From contig NC_003074.8 of the NCBI RefSeq assembly GCF_000001735.4, positions 16,437,261 through 16,501,260 of the forward strand: a stretch of DNA of 64,000 bases, in the 5' to 3' direction. How positions within the stretch are numbered: position 1 is the first letter of the stretch; each line of letters starts with the position of its first letter. Position numbers and translations under genes: made by a program. Origin of the DNA: Arabidopsis thaliana. Lineage: Eukaryota; Streptophyta; Magnoliopsida; Brassicales; Brassicaceae. The notes beneath the pieces were generated by a model. The model did no database searches, had not been told where the DNA came from, and saw nothing but the letters and a program-made list of their open reading frames with translations. Of the stretch, positions 13,178 through 24,147 are shown in pieces.

Positions 13178-13526
13178 AAAGTAAAGTTTTGTGGCTTAAT
13201 ATATTTTATTATCTAACATTTGAAGTTGGTTCAACAAATATTCAAAAAAAAAATAAAAAAAAATTGAAGTTGGTTATGGTATTGGAATTGGAATTGGACT
13301 TGTAGGTAATAAAATCAGGTGGCGTAGGTGCATGAATCATGCCGAGAAAAGCTACTTACCGTACGGAAATAATATTAACTATAACATGAAAGAGAAAAAT
13401 TAATCATCAAAAGTTTGATGTCAAAACAATAATAACTTCAAATTTAACCATGTCAATTACTCTATCAGTTTCTTAGTGTTAGATACTTAGATATTTCAGA
13501 GAAGAAAATAAAACCTATTGCACTAA

Positions 13527-15319
13527 TCCTACTATATTATTTGGAAAGTACATTTTAAATGTAACCTTAATTTTTGTAAGTAATTACATAGATATGCCAT
13601 TAGAAATAAAATTTTAAAAAGTAAATTAATTTATCTCTTTAAGGATTAAAAAGTCAAATACTAATTTAATTAATTAAATTTAATTAAAAAACGAAATACA
13701 TTATTATTTTCCAAAAATAATAACCAATCAAAATCAACATATAAGATTTGATATCTAAATTTTAATTAATTTAATTTAATTAAAAAACAAAATACATTAT
13801 TAATTTCCAAAAAAGTAACCAATTAAAATCAACAAATTATATTTGATATCTAAATTATCATATTAATTTTTTATTAATTATTATAGTTCACTTTCCATCT
13901 TTATATGATTTTATTTTTGCGGAAAAATAATATCATCATTATAAAAAAAGAATTATAGTTATTTTGCATATGCCACAATTTGAATTTTTAAAAACGAATA
14001 TAAACTGTTCAATACATGAAAAAATATTATAACGGGTGAAAAATAGATTTAAGAAAACTTTCTACTGAGTAACGGGTCATAATTTGAAATATTTATATTC
14101 AATTTCATACATATTATATTAAAAATTTATAATCTTATATATTACAATAATTAATAACATATTAGATGTGATTCAATTTTTAATAAAAGCTGGAAAGTCC
14201 TAGAATCGACGGTTTAGATCGATATTAATACAAGATGGAATACTACAAGTGAAACTCTTAAATTAACTATCAAACTACAAGTGTATAATCTTAAACACTA
14301 AACAATATAGATAATATCAACAAAACATATACATGAAATCAATTAAATCTTAATCACATAAAAATTAGCACAAAAAAAGTATTCAACAATTAAATTTTTA
14401 TCAAATCTCTGTGTTATATAAGTTTTGATACTATATTCGAATAATGTAATATACCTTTTCAATTTGTATTCTTTAACTAATTTAAGCTAACTAATATATT
14501 TGCTAATCTTATACCTATCAAAACCGACTATCGTTTCTTATCTCTATAGTATTTTTGCAAGACTTTTTTGGTGGATTTGGATAAAAGTGTATTCGGGTCA
14601 TATGGTACATTCTCCTATTAAATAAATATGGTGCACTCCGATGTTATTAGCTAAAATGTTTAGAATATAATTCAGAGTCATATCATTAATAAAATTAATA
14701 TTAATAAAATAAATGACTTTTTGGCAAGACGAATTTGGAGGGACGGGTTTTTGAATCAACATTAATAAAAAAGTAAAATATAATTAATCCACCGTTTTAA
14801 TACGGGTTAAATCTTTAATTAATTATTTTTTAAGACCACTAATATTAAACATATCAAATCATCCTAATTTAGAAAAGATTATATAAAACCAAAAATGTTA
14901 TGTGGTATGTATAATGTTACTATATATAAAATTAAACAATAAAATATAAATGTATTAGAGAATGATACAATGTGCAAAACTTTTATATATAAAAAATAAT
15001 TCTTAAAATTTAAAAATTACTACTTTAAAAAAAAAATCACGGGACGGGTAAAAAATTTACAGAACGGGTTTTATTTTGGAATTGGGTTATATGGTGGATG
15101 TATTTGAATCAATATTTATAAAATTTTAAAATATTATTAATATGTTGTTTAAGTAGAGATTAAAACTTCAGTTTTTTAACAATTATCTCATGGATTCGTG
15201 GTATAGAAATTATAAACTGTAAAATAAAAATATTTTATAAAAATAAAATTTGCAAGTTTTAATATATATTACTTTTAAAAAATAAATCGTCCCGCGGTAT
15301 ATCGCGGGTTAAAATCTAG
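13527..15319 (+). mobile_element. Complete non-autonomous Helitron, 1.8 kb
   Basis: The 5' end reads TCCTACTATATTATTTGG directly after an A (13526). The 3' end carries a 6-bp-stem hairpin (CCCGCG...CGCGGG, 15291-15308), then TTAAAATCTAG and a T at 15320. These are the hallmarks of Arabidopsis ATREP/Helitron elements: 5' TC, 3' hairpin about 11 nt before CTRR, insertion between A and T, no terminal inverted repeat. The interior is AT-rich, contains repeated ACGGGT motifs, and encodes no Rep/helicase, so the element depended on an autonomous partner. Confidence 0.83.
13663..13857. repeat. Tandem duplication of about 97 bp inside the Helitron
   Basis: Two adjacent diverged copies (about 13663-13760 and 13761-13857) share the order TTTAATTAAAAAAC, then AAATACATTATTA, then TTTGATATCTAAATT. 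The copies differ by several substitutions and small indels. Confidence 0.7.
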
Positions 15320-16220
15320 TAAAGATGTTATTACGTAAGTTACTCATATTTCTTTTACGTTAGAAAATATTGTACCAAGTATTAACGAGCTAACACTAAG
15401 AATTTATGAAAAGAAACCATGATTTTCGTGGCTAAAGCTTGACAGTCGTGTATATAATTTACTTAGCCACGGATATTATAGGTCCTAAATTCCTAATTAA
15501 CAAGTCTGTGATGATAATTGAGTGGATTAACCGTTATCGATCCTTGTTGAACAAGGAAATGTTCTCGGACCCTATTGCATGCTTTTGTGTGCACCTATGT
15601 TGGTTCATTATCAGTTTTAAATTGAGACTAAATCCATGTAAGTCATGGGAATTGAACCAACTTAGTATGGTTAATAATTGATAGTGTAATATAAAGAAAT
15701 GGTTAGGTTCGAAGCAATAATATAGGTGCTGATATTGGTTGGTTGTTGATATTGATTAGTTGGTCGTAAGTTAAGTGATTGTGTGGTTGAACGTAGATAT
15801 ATGGCTAGGGCTGATAAGACATAAGAAAGAACCCCATAAAAATATAGATTGCAAATGTAATCTGAGAATGAATTGTGATGTTTTTTGTTATATTGTAAAC
15901 CCGATTTGACAATTTGGCCTAGATCATGAGATTGTGTTTGACAATTTGGGTATAGTCCACGGAAAAAGTTCATATTTTGGTGTTCTATAGTTCTCGAATA
16001 GCAGAATCTCAAACTTTAAACTTATACTATTAAAAACTTCAAAATATAAGGTTTTGAACATCTTTTAGAGTTTCAAAACCATGCACAAAATTCTAAAGTT
16101 TAAGCACAAATCGCAAAGAGGTAGAGCTGTATTTTCAACTAATGGAATCCAAAAATGGACACTTGAGAAAATTGTTAACCAGTGATTTTGAAATTAATTA
16201 GTATTTGTGGACTTTATATA
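15320..16220. other. Intergenic, no gene seen
   Basis: Spacer between the Helitron and the next MITE. Short frames at 15439-15681 (+) and 15671-16012 (-) have no recognisable domain. Confidence 0.4.
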
Positions 16221-16620
16221 CTCCCTCGGTTCCTTTTTGTTTGATTGTTTAGAAAAAAAAATGTTTCAAAAAGATTGATTTTTTAAATTTTCAATACAAT
16301 AGTTATTAGTTATAATTGATAAATTGTAAACTTCAATACAAATTAGTGAATATTATTGGTTTAGAGTTATTGAAAATTGTAAATCACAAAAAAAAACAAT
16401 ACATTTAAAAGTAACATTTAATATGTTTTCTTAATATTTATGTTATTAGTTATAATTGATAAATTGTAAACTTCAATACAAATTAGTGAATATTATTGGT
16501 TTAGAGTTATTGAAAATTGTAAATCATAAAAAAAAACAATACATTTAAAAGTAACATTTAATATGTTTTCTTAATATTTATGTTTTTTCTAAAAAATCAA
16601 ACAAAAAGGAACATAAGGAG
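16221..16620. mobile_element. Stowaway-type MITE with internal tandem duplication
   Basis: The terminus CTCCCTCGGTTCCTTTTTGT (16221-16240) is mirrored by ACAAAAAGGAACATAAGGAG at 16601-16620, and TA dinucleotides flank both ends (16219-16220 and 16621-16622). CTCCCTC ends with TA target duplications are typical of Stowaway/Tc1-Mariner MITEs. Inside, a 140-bp unit is present twice in tandem (16302-16441 and 16442-16581) with a single difference seen (AATCACAAAA versus AATCATAAAA). No coding capacity. Confidence 0.85.
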
Positions 16621-16622
16621 TA

Positions 16623-18247
16623 TATTGTTTATCGTTTTCTAAATTTGGCACATATTAAATCATATCACACTTACTCTCAAATTAGATTTATCTTACAAAA
16701 ACCAAATTTGTTATTTGGTTGATTAAAAAATAATTATAAAATATTTAATTTAATTGAGATTTGCAATTTAAAACCATTAGCTATTTATTTAATAAAAATA
16801 GAATTAAACAATCAATTGAAACGTATATGGTCAGTGGACATTATTTTGATGATAAAATAGTATCCATAAAATTAATATACCACCCACTTTGAACCAATTA
16901 ATTTTAACAAGAACAATCCCCATCTAACATGCACCAAATACTTGACGTGGGAATCGATCAGTGTACAACTTAGACTAAAATAAGCTCGACGAGTATGCAT
17001 CACCGTCCATCAAAGACCAAAGAATGAATGTCCTACCCAAATAAAAATAAAAGACCAAAGAATGTTACATGGATCCGTAGAAAGTATTTATGAATGGGTT
17101 TTGTGGAAAAATATTTGGTCAATGGTACATGAGGTTGTGAACATTTATTTTGGTCAATCGATTATTTTCCCATTTTCCAAGAATTGTTTATTTATTAAGG
17201 TTTTTTAATCAACTAAAAATATTATTTTCTAAAATTTTAGAGTTAATCTAAATTGAATGGACTGAATATTTTTTGTTTTAAATTTTCTTAAGAGGAAAAA
17301 CGTCCACTTATCCTTTCATTAGTTTTATTCCTCAAATTTTAACTTTAAATTACCAATTTTCTAACTCTACTTTTAAAAGTTAAAACTACCTAATTGTAAT
17401 AAATTATCCTTAAACTTTTGATCCTACTTTCTAAATCACAAATCCAATAACAGTAAAACTATACTTATATTAAAAATACTAAGTACCGTGATTAAATAAG
17501 GTTCCCTTAAAAATTTCAGTTGCTTCTATCATTTTCAGCAAAATAACTTTGCAGATAAAAAATCTGAGTGGGGGAAATATTGTTATCTAAATCTTAATTA
17601 GAAATGTGCTTACCGACAAAATATGAGTGGGAAAAATATTGGAATCTAAGCTTAATTAAGTTGTGTCACTTCAACAATTCTGAAGAACATTCTATCCTCT
17701 CTGGTATTGAGAACAAAACAGTTTCACTTATAATTCCATAATGATTGATAGTGTTTTCATAAGAAACCATTAACCTTTTCAATACAACACCAAAATGACC
17801 AACTAGCTAGTACGTTTAGGTTTTCACTGTAACAGACTATTAATGCTACTAATTAAAACATATAAAGAACTAAAAAAGATCCAACTGAATCTGGTAGGTA
17901 TTATCAACAAAATAGCGTTGAGATGTGTCGGTAGATTAAGAAGACTTTTGATCTTGTAAGTTCAGCAGTCATGATCTCAGATATTAAATTTAACCCTAGT
18001 TGCTTATAAAAGTTAGATGATGAAAGTTTTGCATGGAAAGACGGCAATATATAGTATAAATTCGTTTCGAGGTGCACATTTAAATTGTTATAATTGGTAT
18101 CAAGTTCTTTAACTTTAACTTTAGTATCATAAAATTCCATTTATTAACATATTAATGAAGGTTATAGTACGTACTGAATTAGGTAGATGACGTTTATATG
18201 GGAAGAAATTTGATGATATATAAATTTGCAAATAGAGTTTTTGATTC
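16623..18247. other. Intergenic, no gene seen
   Basis: AT-rich spacer. A pair of related segments of about 40 bp (17557-17598 and 17619-17660, sharing GAGTGGG and AATATTG) marks an old local duplication. The minus-strand frame at 17904-18140 has no recognised domain. Confidence 0.4.
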
Positions 18248-18501
18248 CTAAGACTATCTCCAATCTATGTCTCCATTTTTCTCTAAGATAGAGAGTTAGG
18301 TTTTGCTCAAAGTCAATTCCATTATGGAGTTGAAACTTAAAAGTGGAGGTCTCTAAACTTATTGCAAATTGAGATAATAAGTCTCCAAATATGGCGTAAA
18401 AATAGAGATTAAAAATGGAAATAGAGATGAATTGGAGTAAATCTAATTTTAAACTCTATTTTAGAAATAAAAATGAAGATGAGTCGAAAATGCTCTAACA
18501 T
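18248..18501. mobile_element. Possible degraded MITE
   Basis: The left end (CTAAGACTATCTCCAAT) and right end (reverse complement GTTAGAGCATTTTCGAC) resemble the TTAGAGCATCTCCAAT-type termini common in plant MITEs, and the interior is purine-biased and non-coding. The match between ends is weak. Confidence 0.33.
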
Positions 18502-18633
18502 TTTTGAATATTTTAAGAGATGACTATAATCAGAGCCGCGATGACTACAAAGAGCAACTTACGCGGTCGTGGTTTTGATTCCTTACATGAGAAATATGTT
18601 TTTTATTTTAATTTGTAGATACCTATATATGGT

Positions 18634-19123
18634 TGTTGGTGCAGGAATTGGCACCTCCGACAATACCGGTCTAAACCGGGAAATATATGAATAAAATCGA
18701 GAATTCGATTTAACCAGGATACCCCGGTTAGCCTGTTAATGGGCCTAAGTTATGAGTTTGCCAGAAGACCTAATTTGACAGCTGAGATCGTCTAGCCGAC
18801 TTCTTAAACTTCAGAAAGAGAAGACTTCCATTTCGAAAGAAGAGGATCTTACGAAGAATAAAAATAATGAATATATAGATCCTTAATAATTAGAAATTTA
18901 TCATATTTAGACATGATCAAATCATTGTATAAATAGAGGGGGTTTGTCCTCTATTACATCCATCTTTTAACCTAATACAAGAGACTACTTTTCACAGAGC
19001 AAAACCCTAGCTTTCTACTCAAGCAACCTTGTTCATCTTCTTTTGATTACTCGTGAGCTAAGAGAGAAGTGAATTTGTCTAACCCCTTAGTATAAATTCA
19101 TTGTTTGATTTACAGAATCAACA
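18634..19123 (+). mobile_element. Solo LTR with 5-bp target duplication
   Basis: A 490-bp segment begins TGTTGGTGCAGG and ends AGAATCAACA, the TG...CA form of an LTR, and is bracketed by the direct duplication ATGGT (18629-18633 and 19124-19128). Inside, TATAAATAGAGG near 18931 is a good promoter for plus-strand transcription. No internal retrotransposon sequence remains, as expected from recombination between two LTRs. Gypsy or Copia origin is not decided. Confidence 0.85.
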
Positions 19124-19128
19124 ATGGT

Positions 19129-21927
19129 CAAAATAGTTTTTTGCTGCTTGTGGCTACTAATTACCCAACGACGGTCTCGCTATAATAATAGCGATGATAC
19201 GCTATTTTTTTAATATTAGTAATGTAAGTATAATTTGTTTTTTTTGGGTTGAAAAAATGCAACAAATAGTTTCAAATTATATAATGATGAACACTTCCGA
19301 TGATTGCTTATGGTAGTAGTGATGAAAGTACCCCAACGATGTTTTGGAGATGATCGATGAAGATGACTCCGACAGATATGATATTGATCCGACGGTGATG
19401 ACTTTGAATCTAACACAAAAAAATTTGTGAACAAGAAATTTGAAGACCTACCAAGTCTTGTAATTTAAAATTGGTGGAAATACATAAGAAGTTGTATTTT
19501 TCTTGTGGTTCTCCATTAACTACGAACATAATAGTGACTACTTTGACCCACGACCGGGTGTAAACGATTTGAACCCTACAATCGGGTATAAACGATCCAA
19601 CGGCTGGGTATTGTAGCCGCTTTGACTCCATGACAGGGTATAAACATCGATGATAACCTGGCGGCCAGGTATAAAGACGCTATTTTGATGATTTGTCCAA
19701 TCTCATACGTGATGTATGAGCTTGTCGTGGGTATTGAGAAATGGAAACCAAAGATCAATCGAGATCGACGGTCGAGATGACAAGATATTTATCATTATCT
19801 CTAAATATAATATTTACATTTATGTTTATCATAGATTAAGAACCTAAAATCAATCTCATCTCTATATAAAAGAATCTAATTTGTAACTTTATTTTTATGA
19901 AAGTTTATTATAATTTTTTCTAAACAAATTTATGTTCTTTATTCTCAGCAAATTCACTATATATATGATTATCTTTGCTTTCATGGATGTCATCAAATAA
20001 ATAAAAATATTTTGTATAGGATCGCTACGACGCTACTAGAGCTGATGAGAGAGATATTAGTTCATGATGAAGACAAAGGTAAGGGTATTTTCCACAAAAT
20101 TTTGCTCATATACTACTCATTTTAGATGCTAAACTATAAGTCATACACCGCTATTACCCCATTAATGAATGGCCTCATTTTGTATTTTAACATAAACTAC
20201 ATCTAAAAATCGCAAAATTGTTACATTTTTATGTATATATATTTAACAACAATCATGAGATAACAAATAAAACTAAATTAAAAATAAAATGAAAAAGGAT
20301 AGATGAAAATAAGTTATTAAAATAAAATAAATTATGTGATGTAAAACAAAACCAGTTAATAGTGATCCTTTAAATATGATTTGAAGGATACATGTCCAAA
20401 ATATTAGTTACTATTATAATTTAATGAAATTAAAAGGATAGGATCTAAAAAGATTTGTTATTCTTCAATCAGTAGATTATAATATAAATATATATGACAT
20501 AACTATAATTTAAAAGCATATATGTCTTAGCACTTACTATTACCAATGTTTATAAATCTGACCCTAACGGTGAATCGGACTACCTTATGGATCATCGGAT
20601 CACTTGATCAGCCGGATTCGACAACAAGTCAATTGATTCAAACTTATTTAATGCATTTAACGTTTATAGAGATCATATAGTTTTATAAAATATGAAGAAA
20701 AAAATAAAATTGGGTGACCGGGCGGTTTGCGTCGGACGATTTGAAAGATAAATATGTACAATTAGAACGATTTATCTATTCTTAATATGAGATCAAATAA
20801 TACCTCACCTGAAAAATACTCTCTGAAGCAATACAATGATAAGATTGTTTCAGGAGTGATGTTAGATGAAAGTTCAAAATAATTGAGAAAAACAACAATA
20901 TGATTAACCAAATGATAAGGGTCCGTGATTTTCATTTAAGGAGGAGTTCTCTATTGGGGCCGAGATCTATTCCCATCAAACGTGAAACTATCTAGTTTTT
21001 GTTATTTGGTGGTCAGTCAAAATAGTGTTATACTTTACATCCATTAAAAACTCCGGTGAATGGTCACTCGACGGATACAATCATCTAGAGAATTAGTCGG
21101 ATATATAGTAAGAAAAAAAGACCACAACATGATAAATCATTTCTTCTTTTTAGCTACGCTTCATCTAGTACTTGTTTACTTATATCACTCCTTCAACAAA
21201 TATACATGTGAGGACTAACAAAGTACTCTTAGAACATGTTACACCACAATACCACAGTTACTTAAATCCAACTTTGAAGAAGCTAATAAAAACAACTTTT
21301 GAACATTGTCGACAAAGTCAATATGCAAGGATAATAGTAATTTAAAGTGATCATTAAAATTTACAATACATATTTCGGTAATGTGAATAGTTAGTTACTC
21401 GATCATTCCTAGAATAGTGGAAACGAATAGTTGGAGAAAGAGCCACAAAGTCTTGAATGGCTATTACATTTTCAATAATTCCTTCAACAAAAAACAAACA
21501 AACAACAGTCGCCAATGATTGCTCCATAGTTGTTACATAATGATTTGTTTATTAAAGTTGATAATAATTAACAAATCAATGATGACGTTACTAAAAATAA
21601 ATAAAGCAATGACCCGATGGCTCCTTTTTCTTGTTGACAATGACTAATTCAAAAACAGTGTAATCAAACTGCCGCCATAAAAACAAAATCTTAAACAGTG
21701 TAAAAAAGCTTAAACTTCTCCTCATTTGATTTCATAATAAAAATGATTATGAAAAAAGAAAGGTTGTAACATAATCTTGAAATACTAGTCCATCATATAA
21801 ATTAGGGGTGGATATTTTACCGAACCAACCGAACTCAAACCGACTCAAACCAAATCCAGGCTTAGACTCAAACTATTTGGTTATGATTTTTCTCAACCCA
21901 GGTCGGTTGGGTTTCGGTTAAAAACCA
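19129..21927. other. Intergenic, transposon-like debris
   Basis: No gene supported. At 19549-19680 a short motif of the form (G)GGTATAAACGAT recurs about four times in diverged form. Around 20560-20740 and 21805-21930 are less AT-rich blocks; the latter has repeated ACCGAAC/AAACCGA words, as in old plant DNA transposons, but no clear ends. Confidence 0.38.
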
Positions 21928-22349
21928 AACCGGACCGATAATTCAAGGCGTTTATTTATTTTCAATTGAGAAGAATCCAATTTCGTGAAAAGTATCAATT
22001 ATTTATGTTTTTTAAACAAAAATTAACACTGAAATTTTGGCTAAGAAATTTTGAAGAGAGGTACTAGTTTAGCTTTAATAATTGAGTCAATCAAAAGCTA
22101 CAAATGAACAATCAACATTGTATATCTCTTGATATATGCACGAATCAAGAGATATACAATGTTTAACCGGACCGATAATTCAAGGCGTTTATTTATTTTC
22201 AATTGAGAAGAATCCAATTTCGTGAAAAGTATCAATTATTTATGTTTTTTAAACAAAAATTAACACTGAAATTTTGGCTAAGAAATTTTGAAGAGAGGTA
22301 CTAGTTTAGCTTTAATAATTGAGTCAATCAAAAGCTACAAATGAACAAT
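21928..22349. repeat. Identical 185-bp direct repeats around a perfect hairpin
   Basis: Copies at 21928-22112 and 22165-22349 read as identical. The 52-bp spacer holds a perfect 20-bp inverted repeat (AACATTGTATATCTCTTGAT at 22114-22133 and its complement at 22144-22163) around a 10-nt loop. After both copies the sequence continues with ATGCACGAA, so the loop preserves the original flank. Confidence 0.9.
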
Positions 22350-22470
22350 ATGCACGAACTCTTATTTTTTCTTTGTAAGAACTAAACATTTTGGATTCAC
22401 TATATTTATATCCAAAATCTTCAATATTATTGTAGTAACAATATAATAGAAGTAATAAAAAAAAAACTGT

Positions 22471-22876
22471 TGTGGAATTGGAAAATCAAAAATTTCAGAA
22501 AGAAAGAAATCAAGAAAGTGATGAACATAATAAAGCGGAAGCAAAACATTTAGTCAGTAAGAAAAAATAAATTTGGGCCTGCCTTAATGCCTATCTCCAA
22601 ATTTGGGCTTTCATTATTGGTGAAACGAAGAAGCCCAAATGTTGACCTATTTTATAAACACTGAAAACATTCGTACTCAAAAGTGAAATTTTAAAACTTT
22701 GAGGGCTCTTTGTCAATTGTTCATGGATTCATCTTCTCTCTTTGAAGTTTGAACTTTGAACTGAAGAAACAGAATTTGAAATGATACAAAGTTCAAAGCT
22801 TTTGGAATTGCAAAATCAAAAGTTTCAAGAAGTAAGAAAGAAATGAAGAGAGTGATCAGATTCTTTAAGCGGAAGT
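22471..22876. repeat. Diverged duplication of the VPS24.2 5' end
   Basis: Bases 22471-22541 resemble 22801-22876, which spans the VPS24.2 start codon. Shared words in order are GGAATTG, AAAATCAAA, TTTCA, AAGAAAGAAAT, AGTGAT and AAGCGGAAG. In the upstream copy the base matching the start-codon G is C, so it cannot start translation. Confidence 0.7.
22560..22842 (+). promoter_or_regulatory. VPS24.2 promoter region with site II-type motifs
   Basis: The 280 bp before the VPS24.2 ATG contains TTTGGGCCTG (22573), TTTGGGCTT (22602) and AAGCCCAAAT (22631). These TGGGCY-type site II elements are usual in promoters of housekeeping plant genes. TTTTATAAACAC near 22650 is a possible TATA. Confidence 0.5.
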
Positions 22877-24147
22877 CTGATCCTAAGCAAAAGCTTCGAG
22901 ATTGGCAACGAAAGCTACGATAAGATGTCCGTGACATTGAACGACAAATTCGAGGTTCTTGTTGCTTTTTTCTCTTGTATTTGATCAGATTCTTAGGAAA
23001 GTTTCGAAATTTGAGGAATTTAGTTAGTTATATGATGATTTATATTGATGGGTTTAGGGTTTTAGATTAAAGATCCAATTTTTGAGAATGACTATTAAAG
23101 TATGTTCCTTTCGTACGAAATTGCTTCAATTTGATAATTTGGATTTAGGGTTTAGTGTTTGAGGATTAGGGTTTATACTGAGTGAGAGTTTGCTTTCAGA
23201 TATTGAGAGAGAAGAAAGAAATGTGCATAAAGCTATCAAAGACTCGGTAAAGCGGAATGATTTGGTCACTGCTAAGGTAAAGTATGAAACTTTATTAGTA
23301 AATCTGATTCAATGGTGGAAGAAATTGGAGTTTTTAAAGTGTTTCTCTGCTTTGTGTGTTTAAAGGCACTTGCTAGGGAAATAGTGAGTTCTAGAAGAAC
23401 GGTTAAGCGGCTATACGAGAATAAAGCGCAGGTGAATTCTATTTCAATGCATCTTGGGGAGAGTATTGGTAATGATCAAAAGCTTTACTTGGTGGTTTTC
23501 ATTGTTGTTATGTGATATGTTTTTTAGATTGTTGTTTACGTTTCTTTTTGTGTTGCAGCTACTGCGGTAACTGTTGGGAATCTTTCGAAGAGTGGTGAGG
23601 TTATGAAGCTTGTTAATAGTCTAATGAAAGCTCCAGAGATTGCTGTGACAATGCAGGCATTTAGCAAAGAGATGACCAAGGTAGTTAATAAACGCTTTTG
23701 AGTTTCGTTCTCTATGTTGTTCATATTATGTATATGTATCTTTCTCTAATGTGTGGATTTATGTAGACTGGGGTTATTGAAGAGTTTGTGAGTGATGCTG
23801 TGGATAATGCCTTAGATTCTGAGGATATTGAAGAGGAGATCGAGGAAGAGGTTGATAAGGTATTGACTGCCATAGCAGGAGAGACTGCAGCTGAGCTCCC
23901 GGAAGCAGTTAGGAAGCAAAAGATGAATGTTCCAGCTCAAAAGGCGGAAACTTTACACGGGGTAAGAACTCTTGCAGTTGAATGATTGCAAGTACATGAA
24001 AAAAGATGGAATAGTTACAGAGAGGAAGAGATCAAATCTGAAAAGGGAACGTATAATGTATTGCAGGAAGATGCAATTGTAGAAGGAGTTGATGCTGAAG
24101 AAGAACTAGAGGCCATTAGATATCGGCTAGCCAATGTTAGATCATAG
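22843..24147 (+). CDS. VPS24.2: ESCRT-III subunit VPS24-like (VPS24.2), frame broken by TAA at codon 27
   Basis: SNF7-family ESCRT-III subunit; family members polymerise on endosomes to sort cargo into intralumenal vesicles. Six exons: 22843-22954, 23200-23276, 23366-23468, 23559-23680, 23767-23961 and 24067-24147. Phases agree throughout and the sum is 230 codons, as in VPS24.1 (229 residues). The N-terminus has the basic stretch MKRVIRFFKRKSDPK, then SSRRTVKRLYENKAQ and the acidic EDIEEEIEEEVDK, and it ends with a MIM-like tail (ELEAIRYRLANVRS). The oddity is TAA at 22921-22923, codon 27, where the paralogue has Gln. All other exons are intact, so either the gene is newly inactivated or translation starts elsewhere: ATG at 22925 with an acceptor at 23207|23208 would give 199 residues. 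The name comes from family recognition and gene order. Confidence 0.88.
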
